Shown piece by piece: positions 34,558 to 43,063 of a stretch of DNA of 64,000 bases. The stretch covers positions 1 to 64,000 of the forward strand of contig DATHTK010000057.1 of the NCBI GenBank assembly GCA_035463295.1, written 5' to 3'. A program made the translations under genes and the position numbers. This stretch comes from DATHTK01 sp035463295 (GTDB taxonomy: Bacteria > Actinomycetota > Rubrobacteria > Rubrobacterales > Rubrobacteraceae). Below the pieces are notes generated by a model. The model saw only the letters and a list, made by a program, of their open reading frames with translations, was not told where the DNA came from and searched no databases. Positions within the stretch are counted from its first letter, which is position 1, and every line of letters begins with the position of its first letter.

Positions 34558-35283
34558 CTAGTGCAGGATGCGGTCGAGAAAGCGCTTGGTGCGCTCGTTC
34601 TGGGGGTTCTGGAAGAAGTGTTCGGGAGGACCGACCTCGATAATGCGGCCCTCGTCCATAAAGACCACCCGGTCGGCGACGCGCCGCGCGAAGCCCATCT
34701 CGTGGGTGACGACGACCATCGTCATGCCGCCGCGCGCCAGGTCGGCCATCGCTTCGAGGACTTCGTTTATCATCTCGGGGTCCAGGGCGCTCGTCGGCTC
34801 ATCGAAGAGCATGATCTTGGGCTCCATCGCCAGCCCGCGCGCTATGGCTACCCGCTGTTGCTGGCCCCCGGACAGACCCTCCGGGTACTTGTTGGCCTGC
34901 TCGGGGATACCGACCCGCTGCAGGAGGCGCTCGCAGCGCTCGTCGGCCTCTTTCGCGGAGACCTTCTTCACCTTCCTCGGCGCTAGCTTGATGTTCTGGG
35001 CGACCGTCATGTGCGGGTAGAGGTTGAACTGCTGGAACACCATCCCGATCTCGGTTCGCACCTTGTTTATGTTCGTCCCTTTGGCGTTGAGGTGTATCCC
35101 GTCCACGACGAGCTCGCCGGAGGTGACCTCCTCCAGCCCGTTGATGCACCGGATGAGGGTGCTCTTGCCCGACCCGCTCGGACCGATGACGACGACGACC
35201 TCGCCCTCGTCTATTGAGAGGTCGATGTCCTTGAGGACCTGGAAGTCCCCGAAGAACTTGTTCACCTCGCGAAACTCTATCAT
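34558..35283 (-). CDS. Polar amino-acid ABC transporter, ATP-binding protein (GlnQ-like)
   Basis: 241 residues, the standard length. MIEFREVNKFFGDFQVLKDI opens the domain; Walker A is GPSGSGKSTLIRC, Q-loop VFQQFNLYPHMT, signature LSGGQQQRVAIARGLA, Walker B IMLFDEPTSALDPE and the switch His in VVVTHEMGFA. The start is the ATG at 35283; a GTG two codons upstream is possible. It powers the permease and binding protein at 31.5-33.1 kb. The aminotransferase and the M20 fragment separate it from them, so the transporter operon is interrupted. The long frame continuing upstream to 36375 crosses the uracil-DNA glycosylase gene and is not coding. Confidence 0.93.
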   Translation of the reverse strand: MIEFREVNKFFGDFQVLKDIDLSIDEGEVVVVIGPSGSGKSTLIRCINGLEEVTSGELVVDGIHLNAKGTNINKVRTEIGMVFQQFNLYPHMTVAQNIKLAPRKVKKVSAKEADERCERLLQRVGIPEQANKYPEGLSGGQQQRVAIARGLAMEPKIMLFDEPTSALDPEMINEVLEAMADLARGGMTMVVVTHEMGFARRVADRVVFMDEGRIIEVGPPEHFFQNPQNERTKRFLDRILH

Positions 35284-35391
35284 TGCCACAGCGCTCTTCT
35301 CCGCGTTCCCCGCATCCACGGGCTCCCGACCCGGCGGTACGGCGGTAGAATAGCACAACGCAACACGGCTACGGCGACCAGGGGAGGGGCA

Positions 35392-36039
35392 GTGGACAGT
35401 CTCTTTGACGCCGCCGACGGCGGCGAGAACCGGGAGGACAGGCTCGAGGAGCTCGCCCGGCAGGTGGCGGTCTGCACCAGGTGCGACCTCGCGCTGAGCA
35501 GGACGAACACCGTCTTCGGGACCGGCGACCCCTACTCGCCGCTGATGCTCGTCGGCGAAGGCCCCGGCGAGAACGAGGACGCCACCGGGCTCCCGTTCGT
35601 CGGGAGGGCCGGCAAGCTGCTCGACGACATCCTGGCGGCCGTGAACCTGTCGCGAGGCGACGTCTACATCACCAACATCGTCAAGTGCCGGGCCGCCGTC
35701 GAGGAGGGCGGCAGGCTCAGGAACCGCCAGCCCAAGACGAGCGAGATAAGAGCGTGCAACCCCTACCTCCAGGGCCAGATGGAGGCGGTGAGACCCGAGA
35801 TCATCCTTTGTCTCGGCGGTCCGGCCGCCAAGACGGTAATAGACAAGGATTTCAGGATTACCAAGGACCGCGGCCAGTGGTACGACCTGGAAGGCGGTAT
35901 AAAGGCGATGGCGACTTTCCACCCAGCCTACATCCTCCGGCAGCGCGGCGACGACCTCAAGGGCACCAAGCGCCTTGTATGGAAGGATATCCAGGCCGTC
36001 TACGCCGAGTACAAGGAGGCGTTGGCGCGGCGGGGGTAG
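35392..36039 (+). CDS. Family 4 uracil-DNA glycosylase
   Basis: 215 residues from a GTG at 35392 behind GGGGAGGGG. The four cysteines for the 4Fe-4S cluster are at 28, 31, 99 and 122 (VCTRC, IVKCRA, RACNPYL). The active-site motif A is VGEGPGENEDATGLPFVGRA and motif B MATFHPAYILRQ. Family 4 enzymes remove uracil from DNA in thermophiles and many actinobacteria. In thermophilic species this counters heat-driven cytosine deamination. The gene is divergent from the ABC ATPase, with about 108 bp between starts. The C-terminus (KDIQAVYAEYKEAL) is complete. Confidence 0.92.
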   Translation: MDSLFDAADGGENREDRLEELARQVAVCTRCDLALSRTNTVFGTGDPYSPLMLVGEGPGENEDATGLPFVGRAGKLLDDILAAVNLSRGDVYITNIVKCRAAVEEGGRLRNRQPKTSEIRACNPYLQGQMEAVRPEIILCLGGPAAKTVIDKDFRITKDRGQWYDLEGGIKAMATFHPAYILRQRGDDLKGTKRLVWKDIQAVYAEYKEALARRG

Positions 36040-36196
36040 AGGGCCTGCGGGGCTGCGAGGACCCTGCGTGCGACCCGGAGGTTCGTAAAGAACTTCATAC
36101 CCTATCTGCGTCGCGCCTGCTATGATGCGAACGTGTAGTAGGGAATCTTCGAGAAGGGCTTCGCAAAACGTGGTAAGCACATTATCCGGCAGCCGC

Positions 36197-37231
36197 ATGA
36201 TGGACGGCATAGACAAAGAAATACTCAACCTCATCCAACGCGAGTTCCCGCTGGAGCGGGAGCCCTTCGCGGCGGTCGGACGCGAGGTGGGGATCGCAGG
36301 GGACGAGGTGATCCGCCGGATCGAGGCGCTCAAGCGCGGGAAGGTGATACGCCAGATCAGCGCGATCTTCGACACCCGCGTCCTCGGCTACGAGTCGAGC
36401 CTCGTCGCAGCGAAGATCCCGCCGGAGAAGCTGAACGAGGGCGCGAAGGCTATCAACTCGCACCCCGGTGTCTCCCACAACTACGAGCGCAACAACGAGT
36501 TCAACCTCTGGTACACGGTCGCCGTGCCTCCCGATTCTCGTCTCGGCCTGGAAGGCACAGTGGACGTTCTGCACCACATAAGCGGGGCGGAGAAGACCCG
36601 CATCCTGCCGACACTGAAGCTCTTCAAGATAGGCGTCACGCTCGACATGAAGCGGGGGGCCACCGCGAAGAAGGAGGCCCCGCAGTACGGCGAGTCCGAC
36701 CGCGCCGGCGCCGACCGGAACATCTCGGAGGACGACAGGGCCGCCATAAGAGCCCTGCAGGAGGACGTCCCGCTCACCCCTCGCCCGTTCGACCTCTGGG
36801 GCGGGCAGGTCGGGCTGAGTAGTGAGGAACTCCTCGAGCGGGCCTACGATCTGCGCGAGCGCAAGATCATGCGTCGCTTCTCGGCCGTCCTCTACCACCG
36901 CAAGGCAGGCTTCCGGGCGAACGCGATGGGCGTCTGGAAGGTGCCCGAGGAACGCATCGACGAGGTCGGCGACGCGTTCGCTTACTACCAGGCGGTCTCC
37001 CACTGCTACCAGCGTCCCGTCTATGAGGACTGGCCCTACTCGCTCTTCTCGATGGTCCACGGCCGCAGCGTCGAGGAGTGCGAGGCGGTCCTCGACGCGA
37101 TGGCCGAAGAGACCGGCATCACCGAGCGGCTCTCCCTCTACTCGACCCGCGAATACAAGAAGACGCGGGTGCGCTACTTCACGCCCGAGATGGAGGCCTG
37201 GGAGCGCCTCTACGCCGGCGTGCTTCGCTGA
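36197..37231 (+). CDS. AhbA-AhbB-like fusion, Lrp/AsnC-type siroheme decarboxylase
   Basis: About 344 residues from the ATG at 36197 (MMDGIDKEILNLI), preferred over the frame opening at 36122, whose first 25 residues are not family-like. Two tandem Lrp/AsnC-like halves are visible, each a winged helix plus a ferredoxin-like ligand domain. Half one runs to about residue 155 (EREPFAAVGREVGIAGDEVI, SHPGVSHNYERNNEFNLWYT). Half two starts after KKEAPQYGES (RPFDLWGGQVGLSSEELLER, FRANAMGVWKVPEERID, AVSHCYQRPVYEDWPYSLFS). Separate AhbA and AhbB form the siroheme decarboxylase that yields 12,18-didecarboxysiroheme on the alternative heme route; NirDLGH are the heme d1 counterparts. Conserved His residues (SHNYE, SHCYQ) remain. 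No other ahb or nir gene is in the window. Confidence 0.85.
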   Translation: MMDGIDKEILNLIQREFPLEREPFAAVGREVGIAGDEVIRRIEALKRGKVIRQISAIFDTRVLGYESSLVAAKIPPEKLNEGAKAINSHPGVSHNYERNNEFNLWYTVAVPPDSRLGLEGTVDVLHHISGAEKTRILPTLKLFKIGVTLDMKRGATAKKEAPQYGESDRAGADRNISEDDRAAIRALQEDVPLTPRPFDLWGGQVGLSSEELLERAYDLRERKIMRRFSAVLYHRKAGFRANAMGVWKVPEERIDEVGDAFAYYQAVSHCYQRPVYEDWPYSLFSMVHGRSVEECEAVLDAMAEETGITERLSLYSTREYKKTRVRYFTPEMEAWERLYAGVLR

Positions 37232-37385
37232 TCTAGCGGTCAACTATCAGCTCCTCGCCTCCCGGGACGGTCTCTGTTCTACCGCCGGTGACGGCGCCGC
37301 TTTCACGACTGGGATATCTCCGAGACTCCAGTGCGGGAGCCCCAGCCTCGGTGCGCTCCGGTAGTGACGTTCCGCTCTCGTCGCC

Positions 37386-38126
37386 GTGTTGAGCGTGGCT
37401 TTCGGCGTGGCCCTCTTCTCAGCGTTGCTGGCGGGCGCGGTCTCGGGGCTCACGGGGTTCGGGCTCGCGCTTGTAAGTACCCCGCTCCTGCTCTTTGTCT
37501 ACGAGCCGAGGACGGTCGTCGTGCTGACGGTCGTACTCTCGATCTTTATCAACCTGGCGGTGGTGCTCGACTCGTGGCGCGACGCCGAGCGGCGTCTGGC
37601 GATGGCCCTCCTGCCCCCAGCCTTTCTCGGAATAATCGTCGGGGCGGAGATCCTGCAGGTCGTGGACCCGCTCTACATCCGGCTTGCGGTCGGCGCCGTA
37701 GTGGTCTTCTCTGCCCTGCTTCTCCTGCGCGACATCCGATTGCCCGGCGCCGAAACCGCGTGGGCTACCGTCGTCGCAGGCTCGGCGAGCGGGGCTCTAT
37801 CGACCTCCACGGGACTCGCCGGACCCCCGATAGTGCTGCTCCTCGCCGCCCGCGACCTCCCGAAACGCGCCTTCCGCGGCAGCAGCGCCCTCTACTTCTT
37901 GGTCCTTAGCGTAGCCGGGCTAGGCGTACTGTATGTGCGCGGGATCTTCGACCTCGACCAGGCGCCGCTGGCCCTCGCCCTTATCCCCGCCGCCTTCGTC
38001 GGCAAGGCGATAGGAACCTCCTTTCTCAAGAGGGTCTCCGAGAGCGCCTTCCGCAAGATATCGCTCGGCCTCGTGATACTGACCGGGACCCTGGGCTTCG
38101 CTACCGCCGCGTGGGCGTTGGTCTAG
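37386..38126 (+). CDS. TauE/SafE-family membrane permease
   Basis: 246 residues, about eight hydrophobic segments. The family's internal duplication is visible: SGLTGFGLALVSTPLLLF in the first half and SGALSTSTGLAGPPIVLLLA in the second, both small-residue-rich loops. TauE/SafE proteins export sulfite, sulfoacetate or other organic anions. The start is uncertain: GTG at 37386, or TTG and GTG within the next four codons. It follows the siroheme-decarboxylase fusion by about 150 bp on the same strand, which together with the cysteine genes at 41-43 kb gives a sulfur flavour. That association is only suggestive. Confidence 0.85.
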   Translation: MLSVAFGVALFSALLAGAVSGLTGFGLALVSTPLLLFVYEPRTVVVLTVVLSIFINLAVVLDSWRDAERRLAMALLPPAFLGIIVGAEILQVVDPLYIRLAVGAVVVFSALLLLRDIRLPGAETAWATVVAGSASGALSTSTGLAGPPIVLLLAARDLPKRAFRGSSALYFLVLSVAGLGVLYVRGIFDLDQAPLALALIPAAFVGKAIGTSFLKRVSESAFRKISLGLVILTGTLGFATAAWALV

Positions 38127-38154
38127 AGATCAGTCAGGCCGTTAACGACAAGGG

Positions 38155-38859
38155 CTAGCCGGCTAACTTCTGGTCCAGCTCGACGAAATCGCTGGCGACG
38201 AGATCGAAGGCGGGGTCTGGCGGGGCGGCTTCTCCGTCGGGGCCGAACTCCAGGGGGCGGGGGACGTAGGCGGTGCGGAGGCCGTGCTGGCGGGCGGCGT
38301 GCAGGTCGTTGACGTGCGCGGCGACCATCACGACCAGTTCGGGGCGGAGGTCGAGCAGTTCCGACGCTGAGCGGTACGTTTCGGGGTCGGGCTTGTAGCG
38401 GCGGACGAGCTCGGCGGAGAGAATCAGGTCCCACGGCAACCCCGCCCTTTTCGCCATATTCGTCAGTAGCGCGACGTTGCCGTTAGAGAGGGGAGCGATG
38501 ACGTAACGGCTCTTGAGACGCGTGAGACCCTCGACGGCGTCCGGCCAGGGCTCGAGGCGGTGCCAGACCCGGTTGAAGCTGTCCTTCTCCTCTTCGGAGA
38601 GGCCCTCGACGCCGAACTCGACGAGGAGCTCCTCTAGGGAGGCGCGGTGGAGGTCGTCGAGCTTCGTCCAGGGGAGATCCCCGCGGCGCACCCGGTCCAT
38701 CGAGGGCGCGTATCTGCCGCGCCAGGCGTCGGCGAATGCGGCCCACTCTACATCGAAGCCCTTTCTTCGTCCGAGCTCCTCGCCCTCCCGGATCACGGTG
38801 GACCGCCAGTCCACGACGGTGCCGAACACGTCGAAGACAAGGGCTCTCGGGTCGTTCAT
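38155..38859 (-). CDS. Haloacid dehalogenase type II-like HAD hydrolase
   Basis: 234 residues. HAD motifs: VFDVFGTVVDWRST (nucleophile Asp in D-x-F-G-T), APLSNGN (motif II, S-N-G-N), KRYKP-like RRYKPDPETY (Lys) and the motif IV region VAAHVNDLHAARQHGLRTAY. In L-2-haloacid dehalogenases motif IV normally reads S-S-N-x-x-D; here it is AAHVND. That form is seen in many soil homologues annotated as type II. It may remove halide from 2-haloacids or act on phosphorylated metabolites. It lies nine bases after the upstream aldolase gene, in the same operon. The C-terminus falls 28 bp from the convergent TauE permease. Confidence 0.85.
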   Translation of the reverse strand: MNDPRALVFDVFGTVVDWRSTVIREGEELGRRKGFDVEWAAFADAWRGRYAPSMDRVRRGDLPWTKLDDLHRASLEELLVEFGVEGLSEEEKDSFNRVWHRLEPWPDAVEGLTRLKSRYVIAPLSNGNVALLTNMAKRAGLPWDLILSAELVRRYKPDPETYRSASELLDLRPELVVMVAAHVNDLHAARQHGLRTAYVPRPLEFGPDGEAAPPDPAFDLVASDFVELDQKLAG

Positions 38860-38868
38860 CCCCCGCGC

Positions 38869-39768
38869 CTACCTCGACACCGTTAGGAGCCCGGCCTCTT
38901 CCAGCACGGCTTCTATACCCTCCTCCGCCTCCGGTGGCGCGGGCAGGGCGGGTCCGCGGACGGTGGGGGAGAGGGGCACGCCGAGCTTCTTCATCGCCAG
39001 TTTGACGGCCCCCAGGGGGGTGTCGCTCAAGGCTCCGAGGGCGGTTAGCGCGAGGACGCGCCGGTGCAGCTCGGCGGCGCGGGTGAGGTCGCCGTCGCGG
39101 GCGCTGTGCACGAGGTCGACGAAGAGCTTCGGGGCTACGTTGGCGAGGGCGCAGATCGAGCCATCCGCCCCGGCGAGGAGGGAAGGTAGGATCAGATCCT
39201 CCCAACCCGAGAGGACCGAGAAGTCCGGCCTTGCGGGCTTGACCTCGCGCAGAACAGCGACGACGTGGCCGTACTCGGTGACGGTGTCCTTGATGCCGAC
39301 CACGTTCGGGCACTCCTGCGCCAGCCTCGCGACGAGCGCCGGCGAGAGGTCGATTCCGGTCAGCATCGGGAGGTTGTAGACCATGACCGGCATATCCACC
39401 GACCTCGCCACGGTCGCGAAGTGCTCGAAGAGGGCCTCTTCCCCGACCTTCCAGTAGAACGGCGAGACGACGAGCACGGCGTCGGCTCCTTCGGCGTGCC
39501 GGGCGAGCTCGACGGTCTCGCGGGTGCCGCTAGCGCCGACGCCGACCACGAGCGGCACCCGCCCGCCGACCATCTCCACCACGGCTTCGGCGAAGCGCTT
39601 GCGCTCGTCGAACATCAGGTGCGCGGCCTCGCCGGTGCTCCCCAGAGGAGAGATGCCGTCGACCCCCGCCTCCAGGAAGCGCTCGATCACCGCTTCCGCA
39701 GCGTCGAGGTCCACCTCCCCCTTCTCGTCGAAGGGCGTAACCATCGCGGGCATGAGTCCCCCGAACAT
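38869..39768 (-). CDS. Dihydrodipicolinate synthase-family aldolase
   Basis: 299 residues, TIM barrel of the DapA/NAL class I group. Key elements are MPAMVTPFDEKGEVDLDA, the GST-GE box SPLGSTGEAAHLMFDERKRF, the active Tyr in VMVYNLPMLTGIDLS and the Schiff-base Lys in VVGIKDTVTEYG. The second Thr of the DapA 'TT' pair is replaced (G-S-T-G-E-A). That is common in paralogues acting on sugar acids or hydroxyproline derivatives, so I do not call it dapA. It is followed by the HAD gene nine bases later. A TATAGT -10 lies upstream on the minus strand. Confidence 0.85.
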   Translation of the reverse strand: MFGGLMPAMVTPFDEKGEVDLDAAEAVIERFLEAGVDGISPLGSTGEAAHLMFDERKRFAEAVVEMVGGRVPLVVGVGASGTRETVELARHAEGADAVLVVSPFYWKVGEEALFEHFATVARSVDMPVMVYNLPMLTGIDLSPALVARLAQECPNVVGIKDTVTEYGHVVAVLREVKPARPDFSVLSGWEDLILPSLLAGADGSICALANVAPKLFVDLVHSARDGDLTRAAELHRRVLALTALGALSDTPLGAVKLAMKKLGVPLSPTVRGPALPAPPEAEEGIEAVLEEAGLLTVSR

Positions 39769-39802
39769 CTCCCTGACCTCCTCCTAGGACCGAGTGCTCG
39801 TT

Positions 39803-39862
39803 ACTATATACCCGATACGCCTCTCACTTCTTCGCCGCGCGCGCTCGACACGATCATATAAT
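39803..39862. promoter_or_regulatory. Divergent -10 boxes between the aldolase and LLM genes
   Basis: On the minus strand TATAGT (39803-39808) faces the aldolase operon. On the plus strand TATAAT (39857-39862) precedes the oxidoreductase. No clear -35 boxes are visible, and the two start sites would be about 70 bp apart. Confidence 0.45.
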
Positions 39863-39897
39863 GGTCCTCTCTGGCGGAGTCCCCTGGGAGGAGCATT

Positions 39898-40695
39898 ATG
39901 ACGGTACGGGTGGGGACCCAGATCAAACCTCAGCACGCGAGCTACGCCCAGATGCGCGACGCGTGGCTGAGGGCCGAGGAGATGGGGGTGGACACGCTCT
40001 TTAACTGGGACCACTTCTATCCCCTCTCAGGCGATCCGGACGGCAAGCACTTCGAGTGCTGGACGCTGCTCGCGGCGATGGCGGAGGTCACCGAGAGGGT
40101 GGAGTTCGGCGCTCTGGTCGTGTGCAATTCGTACCGGAACCCGAACCTGCTGGCGGACATGGCGCGGACCGTGGACCACATCTCCGGCGGGAGGTTCATT
40201 CTCGGGCTAGGGGCCGGCTGGTTCCGGAAGGACTACGACGAGTACGGCTACGAGTTCGGGACGGCGGGCAGCAGGCTCAAGGCTCTGGACGCGGCGATGC
40301 CGGTCATCGAGGAGCGGCTCGGGAAGCTGAACCCGCCGCCCACACGCCGGATCCCGATCCTGATCGGTGGCGGGGGGGAGAAGGTGACGCTTCGCATCGT
40401 CGCCGAGCACGCCCACATCTGGAACGGGATCGGCGACCCCGAGAAGGTGGTTCGCAAGAGTCGTATCCTCGACGACTGGTGCAAGAAAGTCGGGCGCGAC
40501 CCGAAAGAGGTAGAGCGCTCGGTGCTGATCAACGACCCCGCTCACATCCGGGATGCCGAAAGATACGTCGAGAACGGCATCACGCACCTGCTGTTCGGCG
40601 CTCGCGGTCCGGAATACGACCTGAGTCCTTTGAGAGACCTGATCGCCTGGCGCGACGACTTCCGCGAGCGCAGCCTCGAAGCCGCTTCGAGCTAG
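39898..40695 (+). CDS. LLM-class flavin/F420-dependent oxidoreductase
   Basis: 265 residues with a good SD (GGGAGGAGC before ATG). Luciferase-like fold: VGTQIKPQHASYAQMRDAWL, a conserved FNWDHFYPLSGDP loop, and VDHISGGRFILGLGAGWFRK, the family's G-R-F-x-L-G-x-G-x-G motif. It is shorter than many members but complete at both ends (final DLIAWRDDFRERSLE). In high-GC actinobacteria most such proteins use F420, yet FMN cannot be excluded and no F420 biosynthesis gene lies near. Substrate unknown. It is monocistronic, with a hairpin after the stop. Confidence 0.85.
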   Translation: MTVRVGTQIKPQHASYAQMRDAWLRAEEMGVDTLFNWDHFYPLSGDPDGKHFECWTLLAAMAEVTERVEFGALVVCNSYRNPNLLADMARTVDHISGGRFILGLGAGWFRKDYDEYGYEFGTAGSRLKALDAAMPVIEERLGKLNPPPTRRIPILIGGGGEKVTLRIVAEHAHIWNGIGDPEKVVRKSRILDDWCKKVGRDPKEVERSVLINDPAHIRDAERYVENGITHLLFGARGPEYDLSPLRDLIAWRDDFRERSLEAASS

Positions 40696-40700
40696 AAAGA

Positions 40701-40717
40701 GGTTCTCACGGAGAACC
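40701..40717 (+). terminator. Hairpin after the LLM gene
   Basis: GGTTCTC-ACG-GAGAACC is a perfect 7-bp stem with a three-base loop, just past the stop codon. It lacks a T-run. It lies between convergent genes and may work for the plus strand. Confidence 0.45.
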
Positions 40718-40816
40718 AAGCGCCCTCGACGCGCGCCTGCTCGGGGAGCAATGCTCTTCGGCGTCGGACGGGGCTCTCCGGGTTCTGTCCCGGGCCGGCG
40801 TGATCCAGGCTCCCGT

Positions 40817-41977
40817 CTAGCCGGGGTATATGGCCTGGTCGAGGTCGGCGATGAGGTCGTCCGCGTCCTCGATACCCACCGAGAGGCGCATGAGGCCGTC
40901 GGTTACGCCGCGGGCCTCGCGCTGCTCCCGGGGAATAGCGGCGTGGGTCATGGTGGCGGGATGCGTTATGAGGGACTCCACGCCGCCTAGCGATTCCGCG
41001 AAGTGAAATACCTCGGTCCTCTGCACCGCCGCGTAGGCGGCCTGTGCACCACCCTTGAGGGTAAACGAGACCATCCCGGAGAACCCGCTCATCTGCCTCT
41101 TGGCGAGTTCGTGTTGGGGATGGCTCGGGAGTCCCGGGTAGTTCACCGTATCGACCTCCGGGTGGTCCTGGAGGAACCGCGCGACGGCGAGGGCGTTCCG
41201 CTCGTGCTGGAGCATCCTGACGGCCAGAGTCTTGAGGCCGCGCAGCACGATCCAGGAGTCGAAAGGACCCGGCACGCCCCCGGCGGCGTTCTGATAGAAC
41301 TTGATCCCCTCGTGGAAGTCCGCATCCGACGTCACGACCGCCCCGCCCACCACGTCCGAGTGTCCGCCCATGTACTTGGTTGTAGAGTGGACGACGATGT
41401 CGGCGCCAAGAGCGAGCGGTCTCTGGAAGTAAGGCGAGGCGAAGGTGTTGTCCACCACCACTATAGCGGCCCTCTCGTGCGCCATCTCGGACAGGTCCCT
41501 TATGTCCGAGATGGTCAGCATCGGGTTGGTCGGCGTCTCGATCCAGAGCAGCTTCGTCTCCGGCCTGAGCACCCTCTCCACGGACTCCGGGTCGGTGGTG
41601 TCGGCGTAGGTGAACTCGAGGCCGCCCGTTCTCGGGAGCACCTTGTCGAAGAGGCGGTAGGTGCCGCCGTAGAGATCGTCGCCGGCGACGACGTGGTCCC
41701 CCGGCGAAAGCAGGCTCATCACGGCGATCGTCGCGGCGAGCCCGGAGGCGAAGGCGAGCCCGTAGTCGCCCTCTTCGAGGGAGGCGACGCACTCCTCGAG
41801 CGCCGCGCGGGTCGGGTTGCCGGTGCGGCTGTACTCGTAGCCCTTGTGCTTGCCCGGCGCTTCCTGTGTGTAGGTGGAGGTCTGGTAGATCGGGACTATC
41901 GTCGCGCCGGTCGTCGGATCCGGGTCCTGGCCCGAGTGTATGGCGCGGGTTGCGAACCCACGGTCGGCGAAGCTCAT
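40817..41977 (-). CDS. Cystathionine gamma-lyase/gamma-synthase (Cys/Met PLP family)
   Basis: 386 residues, the family length. FATRAIHSGQDPDPTTGATI and YQTSTYTQEAP open the protein; SRTGNPTRAALEECVASLEE and FASGLAATIAVMSLLSPGDH bind PLP phosphate; the PLP Lys is in VVHSTTKYMGGHSDVVGG. The C-terminus is complete (LSVGIEDADDLIADLDQAIY). Sequence alone does not separate gamma-lyase from gamma-synthase. Its position after a cystathionine beta-synthase-like gene favours the reverse pathway (cystathionine to cysteine). The ATG immediately follows the upstream TAG, and its SD (GGAGGG) lies inside the end of that gene, so translation is coupled. Confidence 0.9.
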   Translation of the reverse strand: MSFADRGFATRAIHSGQDPDPTTGATIVPIYQTSTYTQEAPGKHKGYEYSRTGNPTRAALEECVASLEEGDYGLAFASGLAATIAVMSLLSPGDHVVAGDDLYGGTYRLFDKVLPRTGGLEFTYADTTDPESVERVLRPETKLLWIETPTNPMLTISDIRDLSEMAHERAAIVVVDNTFASPYFQRPLALGADIVVHSTTKYMGGHSDVVGGAVVTSDADFHEGIKFYQNAAGGVPGPFDSWIVLRGLKTLAVRMLQHERNALAVARFLQDHPEVDTVNYPGLPSHPQHELAKRQMSGFSGMVSFTLKGGAQAAYAAVQRTEVFHFAESLGGVESLITHPATMTHAAIPREQREARGVTDGLMRLSVGIEDADDLIADLDQAIYPG

Positions 41978-42982
41978 CTATCCCTCCTCGAAGACGCGGT
42001 AGGGTCTCTTCAGGTCCTCCTGCGTAACGTCCGAGTTCTCGAGGAGCCACGCGTCGTCGAAGACCTTCGAGACGTAGTTGCGCCCGGTGTCTGGCAGCAG
42101 CACGACGACCACGGCGCTCTCGGGCAGGCCCTTCGCCGCTCGCACGGCAGCGACGACCGCCATCCCGCACGAGCCCCCGACAAAGAGGCCGTCCTCGGCC
42201 ATGAGCCTCCTCGTCATGAGGAAAGACTCGCGGTCGGTTACCTGGATCACCGCGTCCACCACCGCGGGGTCGTGGTTCTCCGGGTAGAAGTCCTCGCCAA
42301 CGCCCTCGACGGCGTAGGTGTGGACGTTCTCGGGGTCGGAGAAGATCGAGCCCTCGGGGTCGGCGCCGACGATCTGCACGTCCGGGTTCTTCTCCTTGAG
42401 GTAACGACCGACGCCGGTGATGGTGCCGCAGGTGCCCATGCCGGCGACGAAGTGGGTTATGCGCCCGCCGGTCTGCTCCCAGAGCTCCGGCCCCGTCGTC
42501 TCGTAGTGCGCGAGCGGGTTCGCCGGGTTGTCGTACTGGCCGGGTTTGAAGCCGCCCGGTATCTCCCGAGCCAGCCTGTCGGCCACAGCGTAGTAGCTCT
42601 CGGGGTCGTCGGGGGTGAGCCCGGTCGGCGTGACCACGACCTCCGCCCCCATTGCCTTCAGGAAGTCCTGCTTCTCCTTGCTCGTCTTGTCGGGCATCAC
42701 GCAGATGCAACGGTATCCCATGACCGCAGCCGCGAGCGCCAGCCCCGCCCCGGTGTTTCCGCTCGTGGGCTCCACGATCGTCCCGCCCGGTTTCAGCAGT
42801 CCTCGTTCCTCGGCGACCTCGATCATCTTCACCGCCGGTCGGTCCTTGACGGACCCGCCGGGATTCAGGTACTCGACCTTCGCCAGCAGGAGGGCGTCGA
42901 TGCCCTCGTCGCGCTCGACGCGCCCGAGGTGCACCAGCGGCGTCTTGCCGACCGTCTCTATAACGTTCTCGAAGTAGTCCAT
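41978..42982 (-). CDS. Cystathionine beta-synthase-like enzyme (no Bateman domain)
   Basis: 334 residues from the ATG at 42982, chosen because GGAGGT lies seven bases upstream; an ATG at 42997 overlaps that SD. The PLP Lys is in NPGGSVKDRPAVKMI, the substrate loop is EPTSGNTGAGLALAA, and the glycine loop VAGMGTCGTITGVGRYL. The C-terminal LLPDTGRNYVSKVFDDAWL is characteristic of cystathionine beta-synthases more than of O-acetylserine sulfhydrylases. The protein ends without the regulatory CBS-domain pair found in many CBS enzymes. With the next gene it forms a homocysteine-to-cysteine (mccA/mccB-like) pair. Confidence 0.9.
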   Translation of the reverse strand: MDYFENVIETVGKTPLVHLGRVERDEGIDALLLAKVEYLNPGGSVKDRPAVKMIEVAEERGLLKPGGTIVEPTSGNTGAGLALAAAVMGYRCICVMPDKTSKEKQDFLKAMGAEVVVTPTGLTPDDPESYYAVADRLAREIPGGFKPGQYDNPANPLAHYETTGPELWEQTGGRITHFVAGMGTCGTITGVGRYLKEKNPDVQIVGADPEGSIFSDPENVHTYAVEGVGEDFYPENHDPAVVDAVIQVTDRESFLMTRRLMAEDGLFVGGSCGMAVVAAVRAAKGLPESAVVVVLLPDTGRNYVSKVFDDAWLLENSDVTQEDLKRPYRVFEEG

Positions 42983-43018
42983 CCCCGTTACCTCCATGCC
43001 CGTAGATTACCACCGTCT

Positions 43019-43063
43019 CGAAGTGGCGCTGCGCGCAGCGCCGCTTCGCGTATACTGCTGTCC
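43019..43063 (+). promoter_or_regulatory. 30-bp dyad and TATACT box, divergent region
   Basis: 43019-43048 is an inverted repeat of 15-bp arms with one mismatch (left arm CGAAGTGGCGCTGCG). It covers the -35 zone of a TATACT box at 43051-43056. The predicted start site (about 43063) is one base before the hydrolase ATG at 43064, so the transcript would be leaderless. The dyad also lies upstream of the divergent cystathionine synthase pair. Confidence 0.5.

Noticed and set aside
40692..43013. 773-codon minus-strand open frame
   Set aside because: It overlaps both cystathionine genes in another frame, is Arg/Gly-rich without motifs, and is a GC-bias artefact.
41003..43063. Long plus-strand upstream extension of the hydrolase
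   Set aside because: It lies antisense to two well-supported PLP genes; the hydrolase fold starts at 43064.
41978..43063. SAM or cysteine-related riboswitch before the cystathionine pair
   Set aside because: Only about 20-30 bases lie between the likely start site and the ATG; no room for an aptamer.
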